Notes under the pieces: model-generated
Database searches by the model: none
Told to the model about the DNA's origin: nothing
The model's input: the letters and a program-made list of their open reading frames with translations, nothing else
NCBI GenBank assembly: GCA_002707335.2
Contig: PAMN02000026.1
Location: 24,421-30,004 of the forward strand
Direction of reading: 5' to 3'
Length of the DNA stretch: 5,584 bases
Source of the DNA: Methanobacteriota archaeon
GTDB lineage: Archaea; Thermoplasmatota; Poseidoniia; Poseidoniales; Poseidoniaceae
Translations under genes and position numbers: made by a program
Part shown: in pieces, positions 1 through 5,584 of the stretch
Layout of the letters: every line of letters starts with the position of its first letter
Numbering within the stretch: position 1 is the stretch's first letter

Positions 1-1475
1 GCATCTGTCCACCAAACCTGCCAAACTTGCTGTTGAACGTCAGCACCTGCTGGGATTGAGAGATTTATCCACATCTCTGTCACATTTCCTCCAGGAATTG
101 GAGGAATTAGTACGGTAGTTCCGTGCTGAGTTGGGTTTGCGCTGTCTATCCTAATCATAGGGAGGCTAGGATTCATCCATGAAACATTAGAAACGTTGGA
201 TTGTACTCTGAATTGTGCATTTTTGTAACCGTTATTTGTCACCATGCAATGAAGAGATAGAATGTTGTTAGGTGGTGTTGTGTATCCGCTTGAAGGGTTG
301 TCACAATCAACATCTAAGGTGTATTCATCTACTTTCTCAATTCCAAACATTACGAAATCATCGACGTGCATTCCGCTTGATGCACCTGAACTATCGGATT
401 GGAATATTAGACCATAGGACCAAGAATGGCCACCTAGGTCTTCAGTTGGATCCCATGATATGTTGCTCCAAACTCCTGGTGTAGTGCTAGGCAAATCATT
501 CTTGAATTCATGTTTCAACGTGGACTCTGGTGCACCATTGCCTCTCCATAATTCAAGGGCTACGAAATCTCCTGCTCCCATTGTACCGTAGGTTTTCACG
601 TGCATTTGAGCGGACATATGACCTGCAGAATTTAGTTGCATCTTGCACATCCATTGCTGGTATGTGTTGGACATTCCACCATCAAGTTGGGCTCCGTAAT
701 CACAAGTTGAGGAACCTGCACGATGTGCAAAAACAAGACGACTTCTAGAATTTGAAGGATAATCTGAGCCTGAATTGGAATGTCTCCAATGGGCATCCCC
801 ATTGGTTGATGCTGAATTATCCTGTTGCCATGAACCAAGTCCGTTAGCGTCAGAACCATCGGCTGGGAAGTTAGCACCATAGAAGGTAGGAGTTGATGCT
901 GGACCAAATGCTCCGTCTCTTGGATCACCTTCAGCTTCCATATCATCTTGTGATACAGCGATTGGAAGTGTTGATTCCATTACATCATTTTCGTTTCGGT
1001 CATCAGCAGGGTTGTTTACTGTCGCCCTGACTATAACCCCCCCTGAGAGTTCATTTGAGGACACATTTAGGTAAGAATGAGCAATACTCGCTTCCCAAGT
1101 GTAGCTTCCCTTGAAGGATTGACTTCCTAGCAGTGGAGTTGTTGTCCAGTTACTGGAATTCATCACGAAACCAACTGGATGAACTATGTCTACAGTAACG
1201 GTAGCGCTAGATCCAGTTAGAGCACTACCTCCTCTTTTTACAGTAACATCGATATCCACAAAGTCGCCTTTTGCAACGTACATAACCATCGAACCATCAG
1301 GCTGATACCATGTCTCAATACCAGAGGAATTGTAAGTTATTTCTTGAACGAAGAAGTCATCTGATGAACCTCCTCTTCCTTCTGCTGCTTCCACATTTTC
1401 TGTAATTGTTATCATTACAGTTTGGAATACTAGTAGGGCAACCAAGGCAAACGGTAGCGACTTTCTCATAGTCAT
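1..1475 (-). CDS. Large secreted/surface protein with Ig-like and jelly-roll domains (partial, 3' end beyond window)
   Basis: The frame stays open for 491 codons from an ATG at 1475 to the left edge, so the C-terminus is missing. Residues 1-31 look like a Sec signal peptide: basic RK at 4-5, a hydrophobic core at 8-24, and a likely cleavage site near VEA-A (30/31). Residues about 40-175 look like a beta-sandwich of Ig/CARDB type. Residues about 195-380 resemble a concanavalin/MAM-like jelly roll, ending in the typical strand 'MHVDDFVMFG' (369-378). From about 385 a second CARDB/NEW3-like Ig domain begins. Cysteine pairs C258/C277 and C391/C410 could be disulfides. There are nine N-x-S/T sequons (N49, 106, 109, 137, 338, 427, 430, 464, 471), fitting an archaeal S-layer-side glycoprotein. 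No catalytic motif is visible; an enzyme domain could lie beyond the edge. A second in-frame ATG at 1469 is an alternative start. The reading frame is certain; the domain names rest on pattern only. Confidence 0.88.
   Translation of the reverse strand, partial: MTMRKSLPFALVALLVFQTVMITITENVEAAEGRGGSSDDFFVQEITYNSSGIETWYQPDGSMVMYVAKGDFVDIDVTVKRGGSALTGSSATVTVDIVHPVGFVMNSSNWTTTPLLGSQSFKGSYTWEASIAHSYLNVSSNELSGGVIVRATVNNPADDRNENDVMESTLPIAVSQDDMEAEGDPRDGAFGPASTPTFYGANFPADGSDANGLGSWQQDNSASTNGDAHWRHSNSGSDYPSNSRSRLVFAHRAGSSTCDYGAQLDGGMSNTYQQWMCKMQLNSAGHMSAQMHVKTYGTMGAGDFVALELWRGNGAPESTLKHEFKNDLPSTTPGVWSNISWDPTEDLGGHSWSYGLIFQSDSSGASSGMHVDDFVMFGIEKVDEYTLDVDCDNPSSGYTTPPNNILSLHCMVTNNGYKNAQFRVQSNVSNVSWMNPSLPMIRIDSANPTQHGTTVLIPPIPGGNVTEMWINLSIPAGADVQQQVWQVWWTD
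1386..1475 (-). other. Sec-type signal peptide of the secreted protein
   Basis: The first 30 residues have a short basic n-region (R4, K5), a hydrophobic stretch of Leu, Val, Ala and Phe at about 8-24, and a small-residue cleavage region ending V-E-A before A-E-G. There is no lipobox cysteine and no twin arginine, so general Sec export and signal peptidase I processing is the best reading. Confidence 0.75.
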
Positions 1476-1499
1476 CAACAGTCTACCCAAATAAGTATG

Positions 1500-1508
1500 G
1501 CATATGAA
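1500..1508 (-). promoter_or_regulatory. Possible TATA-like element for the secreted protein gene (weak)
   Basis: Read on the minus strand this is TTCATATGC-like sequence centred about 27 bases upstream of the ATG at 1475. That is the spacing expected for an archaeal TATA box driving a leaderless or near-leaderless transcript. A second AT-rich stretch at 1488-1497 (TTATTT) is closer and would suit only the downstream ATG at 1469. The motif is short and degenerate. If real, the half-site at 1509-1515 would sit directly against it, where TFB contacts DNA. Confidence 0.2.
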
Positions 1509-1538
1509 TGTCCCCTTCCCATGTCCCCGTAGGGGACA
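1509..1538. promoter_or_regulatory. Operator-like palindrome plus extra half-site in divergent intergenic region
   Basis: A perfect inverted repeat, TGTCCCC-GTA-GGGGACA, lies at 1522-1538. A further direct copy of the half-site lies at 1509-1515; with one more base it shares ATGTCCCC (1508-1515 and 1521-1528), giving a 13-base period. The palindrome centre is about 55 bases from the start of the minus-strand secreted protein and about 102 bases from the plus-strand membrane protein. A short palindrome with a helical-turn-scale third site in a divergent promoter region is typical of a dimeric transcription factor site, which is the inference here. It could also form a hairpin with a 7-bp stem and 3-base loop in RNA. 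No T-run follows it on either strand, so it is not a convincing terminator. Confidence 0.5.
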
Positions 1539-1599
1539 CTGATTTCGGCTGTGAAAGTTTTGTCTTGCAATCGGCATTTGATTCAAAATTGAAGGGCAA

Positions 1600-1617
1600 C
1601 CTTTGAGAAAGCAAAGG
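1600..1617 (+). other. Short hairpin potential and G7 tract just before the GTG start
   Basis: CCTTTG (1600-1605) and CAAAGG (1612-1617) can pair as a 6-bp stem with a 6-base loop, and a run of seven G follows at 1621-1627, four bases before the GTG at 1632. In a transcript with a leader, the G run could act as a crude Shine-Dalgarno sequence and the hairpin could influence initiation. A stem this short can arise by chance, so this is only a note of what the leader contains. Confidence 0.2.
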
Positions 1618-1631
1618 ATTGGGGGGGTTCT

Positions 1632-2894
1632 GTGAGTGCCTACTCTGACAAAGGACCCCTAACCGCAAGGTTATTCCTAACAGGGTTGGTATTCTGTCAG
1701 ATTTTCTTGACCCCTATGGCTGCTTTTTCGATTACATATCTGGTCGATTTCGAATTTGGATCTGAAAACTTCACGCTGTCTTTTCAAGCAGAAATGATAC
1801 CATGGATTGTAGCAGCCTCCCTAGCATACGGAATGTTGGCACTTCTGTTAGCACTACTCTTTGGAGGATTTACACCAATATCTGTCGTCGAAAAGGGTGG
1901 ATGGAGATCTACTCTAGGGCTGACTAGGTCAAAGCGCGATGCTGCGTTGTTAAGAAACTCAAGAAGAGTACATTCGAGAACACCTCACGCAAGATTAACT
2001 GTAATGGTCAACGACAGGATAAAGAAACAACATTCGCTATTATCAACACACGGAGGATTAGTCTTACTTGCAATACCATTCCAACTAATCCTAGTTATTC
2101 TCCCACTAGCATTCATTATTATGACCCCTGATGCTTGGATAAGAGAAAATAGAAGGCTTGAAGTCGCCATGGCTTTCTATCTAGTGATTTTAATTGCAGT
2201 ATTACGAATGTTTCCCAAGTTTGCCAGGAAACACATCACTACTGCGGCATTCACTCGCAGATGGTTAGTTTCAATGACTAAACTATCTTTCTTGGCTCCA
2301 GTCTTAGTTCTGTGGCTGATGGGAAGAATTGCGAGTGTTATTGTTCTTTCATGGGTAGGCGCTGATGTAAATAATTTACAACTAGAACAATCATTAATGG
2401 AAGACATGCTCAACATTGGAAGCGTACCTGATACCTCATTTTTAGATCTGCTAACCGCATTAGCAGTTATGCCTCTTGCTGCATTTACAACATTAGCATG
2501 TCTGGGAGGAGGCTCTGGCACACCTCCTGAGTGGATGAGAGTTGGGGATGAAATAGAAATAAAATCACCTGACGAAGAAAAGCCCGGAATCATAGTCACG
2601 GCTGGTAGAGCAGTTGGTACTGTTGCAGGAACGGCTGTAGGAATTGGAGTAGGAATGACGGCTGTGGCAGCTTCAGGCATTGCAGCAAAGACTCAAGCTG
2701 CAGGCACTTCTGCTATTGCGGCTGCAAATGCAACACCTCAAGGGTTCAGTAGTGGAGTGGACATTGTTGACTCTGCTTCTGAATCGTTTTCATTCGTAGA
2801 CGACAACCCAAAGCAAATTCAGCCGCAAGATATCATACAAAATGAGGAAGAAGAAGAATACGAATTCGAAGGATTCGGTTCGATGTTCGATTAG
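1632..2894 (+). CDS. Unrecognised polytopic membrane protein with glycine-zipper segment and acidic tail
   Basis: This 420-residue protein matches no family I recognise. It starts at GTG 1632, the only usable start after the upstream in-frame stop at 1590-1592. Hydrophobic segments suitable as membrane helices lie at about 13-37, 57-78, 141-164, 179-193, 217-240 and 271-291. A basic loop (about 87-135, rich in Arg, Lys and His) between helices 2 and 3 suggests a cytoplasmic side. After residue 300 comes a charged linker, then a Gly/Ala-rich helix (about 319-353) with G325, G329, G333, G337 and G341 exactly four residues apart. The tail is acidic: five consecutive Glu at 405-409, then a Phe/Gly/Asp-rich end. 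The gene is divergent from the secreted protein gene and shares a regulatory-looking spacer with it. It overlaps the convergent neighbour by 4 bases. No transporter signature or catalytic motif was seen. Confidence 0.9.
   Translation: MSAYSDKGPLTARLFLTGLVFCQIFLTPMAAFSITYLVDFEFGSENFTLSFQAEMIPWIVAASLAYGMLALLLALLFGGFTPISVVEKGGWRSTLGLTRSKRDAALLRNSRRVHSRTPHARLTVMVNDRIKKQHSLLSTHGGLVLLAIPFQLILVILPLAFIIMTPDAWIRENRRLEVAMAFYLVILIAVLRMFPKFARKHITTAAFTRRWLVSMTKLSFLAPVLVLWLMGRIASVIVLSWVGADVNNLQLEQSLMEDMLNIGSVPDTSFLDLLTALAVMPLAAFTTLACLGGGSGTPPEWMRVGDEIEIKSPDEEKPGIIVTAGRAVGTVAGTAVGIGVGMTAVAASGIAAKTQAAGTSAIAAANATPQGFSSGVDIVDSASESFSFVDDNPKQIQPQDIIQNEEEEEYEFEGFGSMFD
2604..2654 (+). other. Glycine zipper (five Gly at every fourth residue)
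   Basis: Codons 325-341 of the membrane protein encode Gly at 325, 329, 333, 337 and 341, separated by Arg-Ala-Val, Thr-Val-Ala, Thr-Ala-Val and Ile-Gly-Val. In a helix this puts all five glycines on one face, the known signature for close helix-helix packing in membranes. Hydrophobic flanks (I320-V322 before, and the Ala/Val-rich stretch to about 352) make a membrane or membrane-surface helix plausible. Confidence 0.6.
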
Positions 2895-3484
2895 TTTTGG
2901 TCTTCATTGGCAACGATTGGCCTTCCATCGGTCAATAATAGGCGAACAAAACCTCTAATCTTTCCGTCCTTCCTTGGTCTTCCCAAATCGGGCCTCGGCA
3001 TTGATTTGAGGTTCATGCCACAATTTGTACATCTTACTGCTGTTATTTGCCATACTGGATGAGGTATGCTGCAGCAAGATTGTTCTGAATCGCATTCATT
3101 TCGGATCATCTGTAATTCTATTGCCATCTTTTTGCTCCACGGAGCATTCTCGCTAGATATAAAGGCTGTTAGCCGATTCAAAATTAGCCAGCACGATACT
3201 GCCCACATTCCAAAGCCCAAGGAAGCGGAACCATATCTAAGGCTAGCCCAGCCAAAAAATAGGGGTATGATAGCAAAAATAATTGCTAACCAATAGAACA
3301 TCCTCATGTGTAATACGCGTTGGATTAAGTGTCCATCTACATAGATAGGTTCAGGATGAGGCGGAAATTGTTCATTCCATGTTTTGAGTCTTGGAAAGGT
3401 TATGAATGGTATTCGTGTTATTAAATGAGCAAAAACCGCTCCAAAAATAAAATTGGATATCATGTCCCACATATTAATCGCCAC
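2891..3484 (-). CDS. Small membrane protein with zinc-ribbon-like C-terminal region
   Basis: A 197-residue protein that I do not recognise. An N-terminal hydrophobic stretch (about 8-30, broken by H20 and R24) may be a membrane or interfacial helix. Two clear membrane helices follow at about 62-81 and 87-105. The soluble C-terminal part holds C131, C137, C138 and a C152-x-x-C155-G knuckle typical of zinc ribbons, followed by a basic stretch (about 163-182). The first metal half-site is irregular (no plain CxxC), so zinc binding is inference. The GTG start at 3484 overlaps the aminotransferase by 11 bases and has GAGGT 3 bases upstream. An ATG at 3472, one base after the upstream stop codon, would give a 193-residue protein and is equally credible. 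Tight coupling to the aminotransferase implies co-transcription. The 3' end overlaps the convergent membrane protein gene by 4 bases. Confidence 0.8.
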   Translation of the reverse strand: MAINMWDMISNFIFGAVFAHLITRIPFITFPRLKTWNEQFPPHPEPIYVDGHLIQRVLHMRMFYWLAIIFAIIPLFFGWASLRYGSASLGFGMWAVSCWLILNRLTAFISSENAPWSKKMAIELQMIRNECDSEQSCCSIPHPVWQITAVRCTNCGMNLKSMPRPDLGRPRKDGKIRGFVRLLLTDGRPIVANEDQN

Positions 3485-4622
3485 GTAACCTCTTGATTAC
3501 AGCCTCTACCTTGTCCATTCCAAGAGATATATCTTCTTGTGAAATGGTGTAAGCAAATCTGAGATGACCTTCTCCTGAAGGCCCAAATGCACTTCCAGGG
3601 GAACACAATACGCCACCTTTTAGCAACTCTATTGCAAGATCTTGACTGTTCATATTCGGAACATCTACCCTGGGGAATACATAGAAAGCTCCTTCTGGGA
3701 CATGACATTGAATTCCTTTCATGGCATTGAGCCTGCTACAGATTAGGTCTCTTCTTGCCTTGTACTCGACACACATTTGGTCTGGATAATCATCTGCAAC
3801 ATTCATTGCTTCTAGAACAGCATACTGCATTGCATCATTGGAACATGCAGTGATGTAATATTGAAGTTTAATCATCTGATGCATCGCCTCATTATTTGCA
3901 GACAAGATATACCCAATTCTCCAACCAGTCATCGCATATGTTTTCGAAAACGAATTAATTAGAATGACTCTGTCATCATCAGTGCCTACAAAAGAAACAT
4001 GTTCAGAGTCAAATACAATTCTATCATATACCTCGTCAGAAATAATCCATAAATCATGTTTCTGCGCGAATTTTAGTAACTCATCCCTCTGCTCTATAGA
4101 AATTGTAGCACCTGTTGGATTGGATGGAAAATTATACAATATTGCCACTGTATTATCATCAACTAAACTCTCTAAGTCCTCGATAGTAGGAACAAATTCA
4201 TTCTCAAATAAGCATTGATAATATCTTGCTTCTCCGCCCCATAATTTTACATCAGGACCGTACAACGGGAAGTAAGGTTCTGGAAGAAGCACGTTTTTTC
4301 CAGGATCTACTAATGATGCGAAAATATTCAGAAGGGCGTTAGTGCCACTCATTGTCATACAAACGTTATTTTCATCAAGATTTGGCGACAAGTGATGCCA
4401 GGATTCTGCGATTTTCTTTCTCAATGCTGGAAGGCCTGCGGTCGTTGTGTACTTGTTGTGACCGTCTAACATAGCTTGGTGAAATGCGTTAATTGCTTCT
4501 ATTGGAGGTTGAAAGTCCGGCTCTCCTAATCCAAACGAAATGACATCGTCACCTGCCATGTCGAACATCTTGCGGACTCCAGTAGGCTGGATGTCCAATG
4601 CCCTTTGGGAGAATTCACGCAT
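3474..4622 (-). CDS. Pyridoxal-phosphate-dependent aminotransferase, class I/II (AspAT-like)
   Basis: A 382-residue fold-type I aminotransferase that moves an amino group from an amino acid to a 2-oxoacid using PLP; cytoplasmic. Visible landmarks (numbered from the ATG at 4622): substrate-loop GEPDF at 33-37; PEPYFPLY at 114-121; NPTG at 168-171, whose Asn contacts the PLP ring; SDEVY at 195-199, with Asp for the pyridine nitrogen; SFSKTYAMTGWRIGY at 224-238, with Schiff-base Lys227 (codon 3942-3944); and R355 in HLRFAY, which binds the substrate carboxylate. The length fits the family's usual 375-400. The frame extends to an ATG at 4673 that would add 17 residues and overlap the protease gene by 26 bases. 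I prefer 4622 because family members begin just before the SQRALxIQPTG block, and the upstream ATG falls inside Glu/Asp codons of the protease tail. The gene starts 25 bases after the protease stop and leads into the zinc-ribbon protein. Aspartate, aromatic or alanine-type specificity cannot be told from sequence. Confidence 0.95.
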   Translation of the reverse strand: MREFSQRALDIQPTGVRKMFDMAGDDVISFGLGEPDFQPPIEAINAFHQAMLDGHNKYTTTAGLPALRKKIAESWHHLSPNLDENNVCMTMSGTNALLNIFASLVDPGKNVLLPEPYFPLYGPDVKLWGGEARYYQCLFENEFVPTIEDLESLVDDNTVAILYNFPSNPTGATISIEQRDELLKFAQKHDLWIISDEVYDRIVFDSEHVSFVGTDDDRVILINSFSKTYAMTGWRIGYILSANNEAMHQMIKLQYYITACSNDAMQYAVLEAMNVADDYPDQMCVEYKARRDLICSRLNAMKGIQCHVPEGAFYVFPRVDVPNMNSQDLAIELLKGGVLCSPGSAFGPSGEGHLRFAYTISQEDISLGMDKVEAVIKRLRGD

Positions 4623-4647
4623 GATTCTCTGAAAGGCTAACGCTTTT

Positions 4648-5584
4648 TCAAGATGAGGGGTCAGAATCCTCATCTTCGATTAATTCCGCAACCATTGGTT
4701 CATGGTTTTCGGTGAATACCTCAGAATCGTCTGCTTTTGTAACGAAAACTTCCTCTTCGTCATTTTGTCCTAATGCGACCCATGCCCCGAATATTAGAAT
4801 CGCAAAACCTACTATACTAATGAATGCAATCCTACCAAATGAAGAAGATGATGACATTGATTCAACCTCGCCAGAGCCTTCAATAGATTTCCATGAAATC
4901 ATAGATGAGGAGCCATTAGAATCGACAGCTCTAATCATGACCATGTTCTCTCCCTGCGGAAGATTTGCAGAATCTAATTTGAACATAAATTCAAATGATT
5001 CGTAGATGCTCACTGAGCCATCAACTGACTCATACATGACCTCAGACCATGTTTCTCCATCGTCTATTGAATACTCGATTTTCTCCATAGCATTTCCTCT
5101 ACTCCATGCCAAACCAGTGAATGTATTGACTGTGCCTTCAGTAGTTACTTTCTCGATGTGCGCTTGAAGGTCCAAATTCATATTGGAAGTTGTGATTCCT
5201 GTCATGTTGAGATATTTAGCTGTCCAAACAGCGTCATGACCATCGACCAATCCCCATCCGAAATCCTCGTTCCAATGAGGGTCGTGTTCAGGCTGAGATG
5301 CTGGCCCCATTCTAGTAGCAGTTGAACGAAGAATTTCCCTGATTGCTAGAGGATTTAATTCATCATTTACTTCCATCATCAAAGCAATTACACCAGTAAC
5401 CGCTGGAGTTGCATAGGAAGTTCCCGAGCCTCTTCCTGTGTAGCCATTTTGGGATGCATCTCCACCAAGGAAATTATTGCATCCGCCAGAAGTAACACAG
5501 GCCTCTGCTTGTATGATGTTTGTTCCTGGTGCGATTACATCGGGTTTCATTTCGTTAATCGGATTTGAATCACCATTGTCTCTC
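4648..5584 (-). CDS. Subtilisin-family (S8) serine protease with C-terminal membrane anchor (partial, 5' end beyond window)
   Basis: The frame is open to the right edge (311 whole codons visible), so the signal peptide and the Asp and His of the catalytic triad lie outside. The visible part has the S8 block KPDVIAPGTNI (residues 13-23 of the fragment) and the catalytic-serine motif GTSYATPAVTG (54-64; Ser56, codon 5416-5418), followed by the usual helix and the GWGLVDG closing block (109-115). C29 and C35 may form a disulfide. Residues about 140-230 look like an Ig/FN3-type beta-sandwich, including a 'YSIDDGETW' strand-turn. A Ser-rich linker leads to a membrane helix (about 250-271) and an acidic tail rich in Glu/Asp, predicted cytoplasmic. 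The enzyme would face outward and degrade external peptides or process surface proteins. The ATG at 5550 is internal, not the start. It is the first visible gene of a three-gene minus-strand run. Confidence 0.93.
   Translation of the reverse strand, partial: RDNGDSNPINEMKPDVIAPGTNIIQAEACVTSGGCNNFLGGDASQNGYTGRGSGTSYATPAVTGVIALMMEVNDELNPLAIREILRSTATRMGPASQPEHDPHWNEDFGWGLVDGHDAVWTAKYLNMTGITTSNMNLDLQAHIEKVTTEGTVNTFTGLAWSRGNAMEKIEYSIDDGETWSEVMYESVDGSVSIYESFEFMFKLDSANLPQGENMVMIRAVDSNGSSSMISWKSIEGSGEVESMSSSSSFGRIAFISIVGFAILIFGAWVALGQNDEEEVFVTKADDSEVFTENHEPMVAELIEDEDSDPSS
4771..4833 (-). other. C-terminal transmembrane anchor of the S8 protease
   Basis: A 21-residue hydrophobic segment (Ile, Ala, Phe, Val, Leu, with Trp near its end) follows a Ser-run linker and a single Arg, and is followed by an acidic Asn-Asp-Glu tail of about 40 residues. 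This fits a single-pass anchor holding an extracellular protease at the cell surface. The net-negative cytoplasmic tail is against the positive-inside trend, so the topology is inferred from the position of the protease domain. Confidence 0.75.

Noticed and set aside
632..946. 104-codon open frame on the minus strand
   Set aside because: It lies inside the secreted protein gene in another frame of the same strand; its composition (many Ile, Gln, Pro, His) has no domain pattern, while the long frame reads as a coherent protein across it.
1037..1043. Run of seven C (G7 on the coding strand) in the secreted protein gene, considered as a phase-variation or frameshift site
   Set aside because: The frame is intact through it, and a single 7-base run is not enough to support slippage; the second G7 at 1621-1627 is non-coding and could not switch the frame.
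1522..1538. The palindrome as a transcription terminator
   Set aside because: It lies upstream of both flanking genes, and no T-run follows on either strand.
1483..1668. 61-codon minus-strand open frame across the divergent spacer
   Set aside because: It begins inside the membrane protein gene and would run through the operator-like palindrome; no ribosome-binding site or protein-like pattern.
2177..2680. 167-codon open frame antisense to the glycine-zipper protein
   Set aside because: The Pro/Thr/Ala/Val-rich start is the mirror of the Gly/Ala codons on the plus strand; no motif, and it is wholly inside a better gene.
4712..5005. 97-codon plus-strand open frame antisense to the S8 protease tail
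   Set aside because: Ser/Glu/Asp-rich sequence that mirrors the protease tail codons; no start context and no recognisable fold.
5548..5550. ATG as the start of the protease gene
   Set aside because: The frame continues upstream with protein-like sequence to the window edge, and a start here would remove the catalytic Asp and His of the S8 domain.

Overview
The window looks like part of a marine planktonic archaeal genome. Marine Group II Euryarchaeota (Candidatus Poseidoniales) is my best guess. The base composition is moderately AT-rich by eye (not computed). Genes are packed with almost no spacers, start codons lack strong Shine-Dalgarno motifs, and the window carries large secreted proteins rich in Ig-like and jelly-roll folds with many N-glycosylation sequons, plus a subtilisin-family protease tethered by a C-terminal membrane helix. 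This lineage call is an inference from style; there is no rRNA or other phylogenetic marker here.

Layout: (1) 1-1475, minus strand: the N-terminal 491 residues of a large secreted or surface protein with a signal peptide, running off the left edge. (2) 1476-1631: a 156-bp divergent intergenic region with a perfect 7+3+7 palindrome and a third copy of its half-site, the best regulatory candidate in the window. (3) 1632-2894, plus strand: an unrecognised polytopic membrane protein with a glycine-zipper helix and an acidic C-terminus. (4) 2891-5584, minus strand: three tightly packed genes, probably one transcript in the order S8 protease (runs off the right edge), class I/II PLP-dependent aminotransferase, and small membrane protein with a zinc-ribbon-like end. 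The third gene meets the plus-strand gene tail to tail with a 4-base overlap.

How they may work together: the secreted protein and the anchored protease fit a heterotrophic archaeon that binds and degrades extracellular protein, and the aminotransferase would process amino acids inside the cell. That link is inference from proximity only. I see no mobile element, CRISPR array, tRNA or rRNA. I did not find clear evidence of a new multi-gene system; the items most worth following up are the intergenic operator-like repeats and the glycine-zipper membrane protein.
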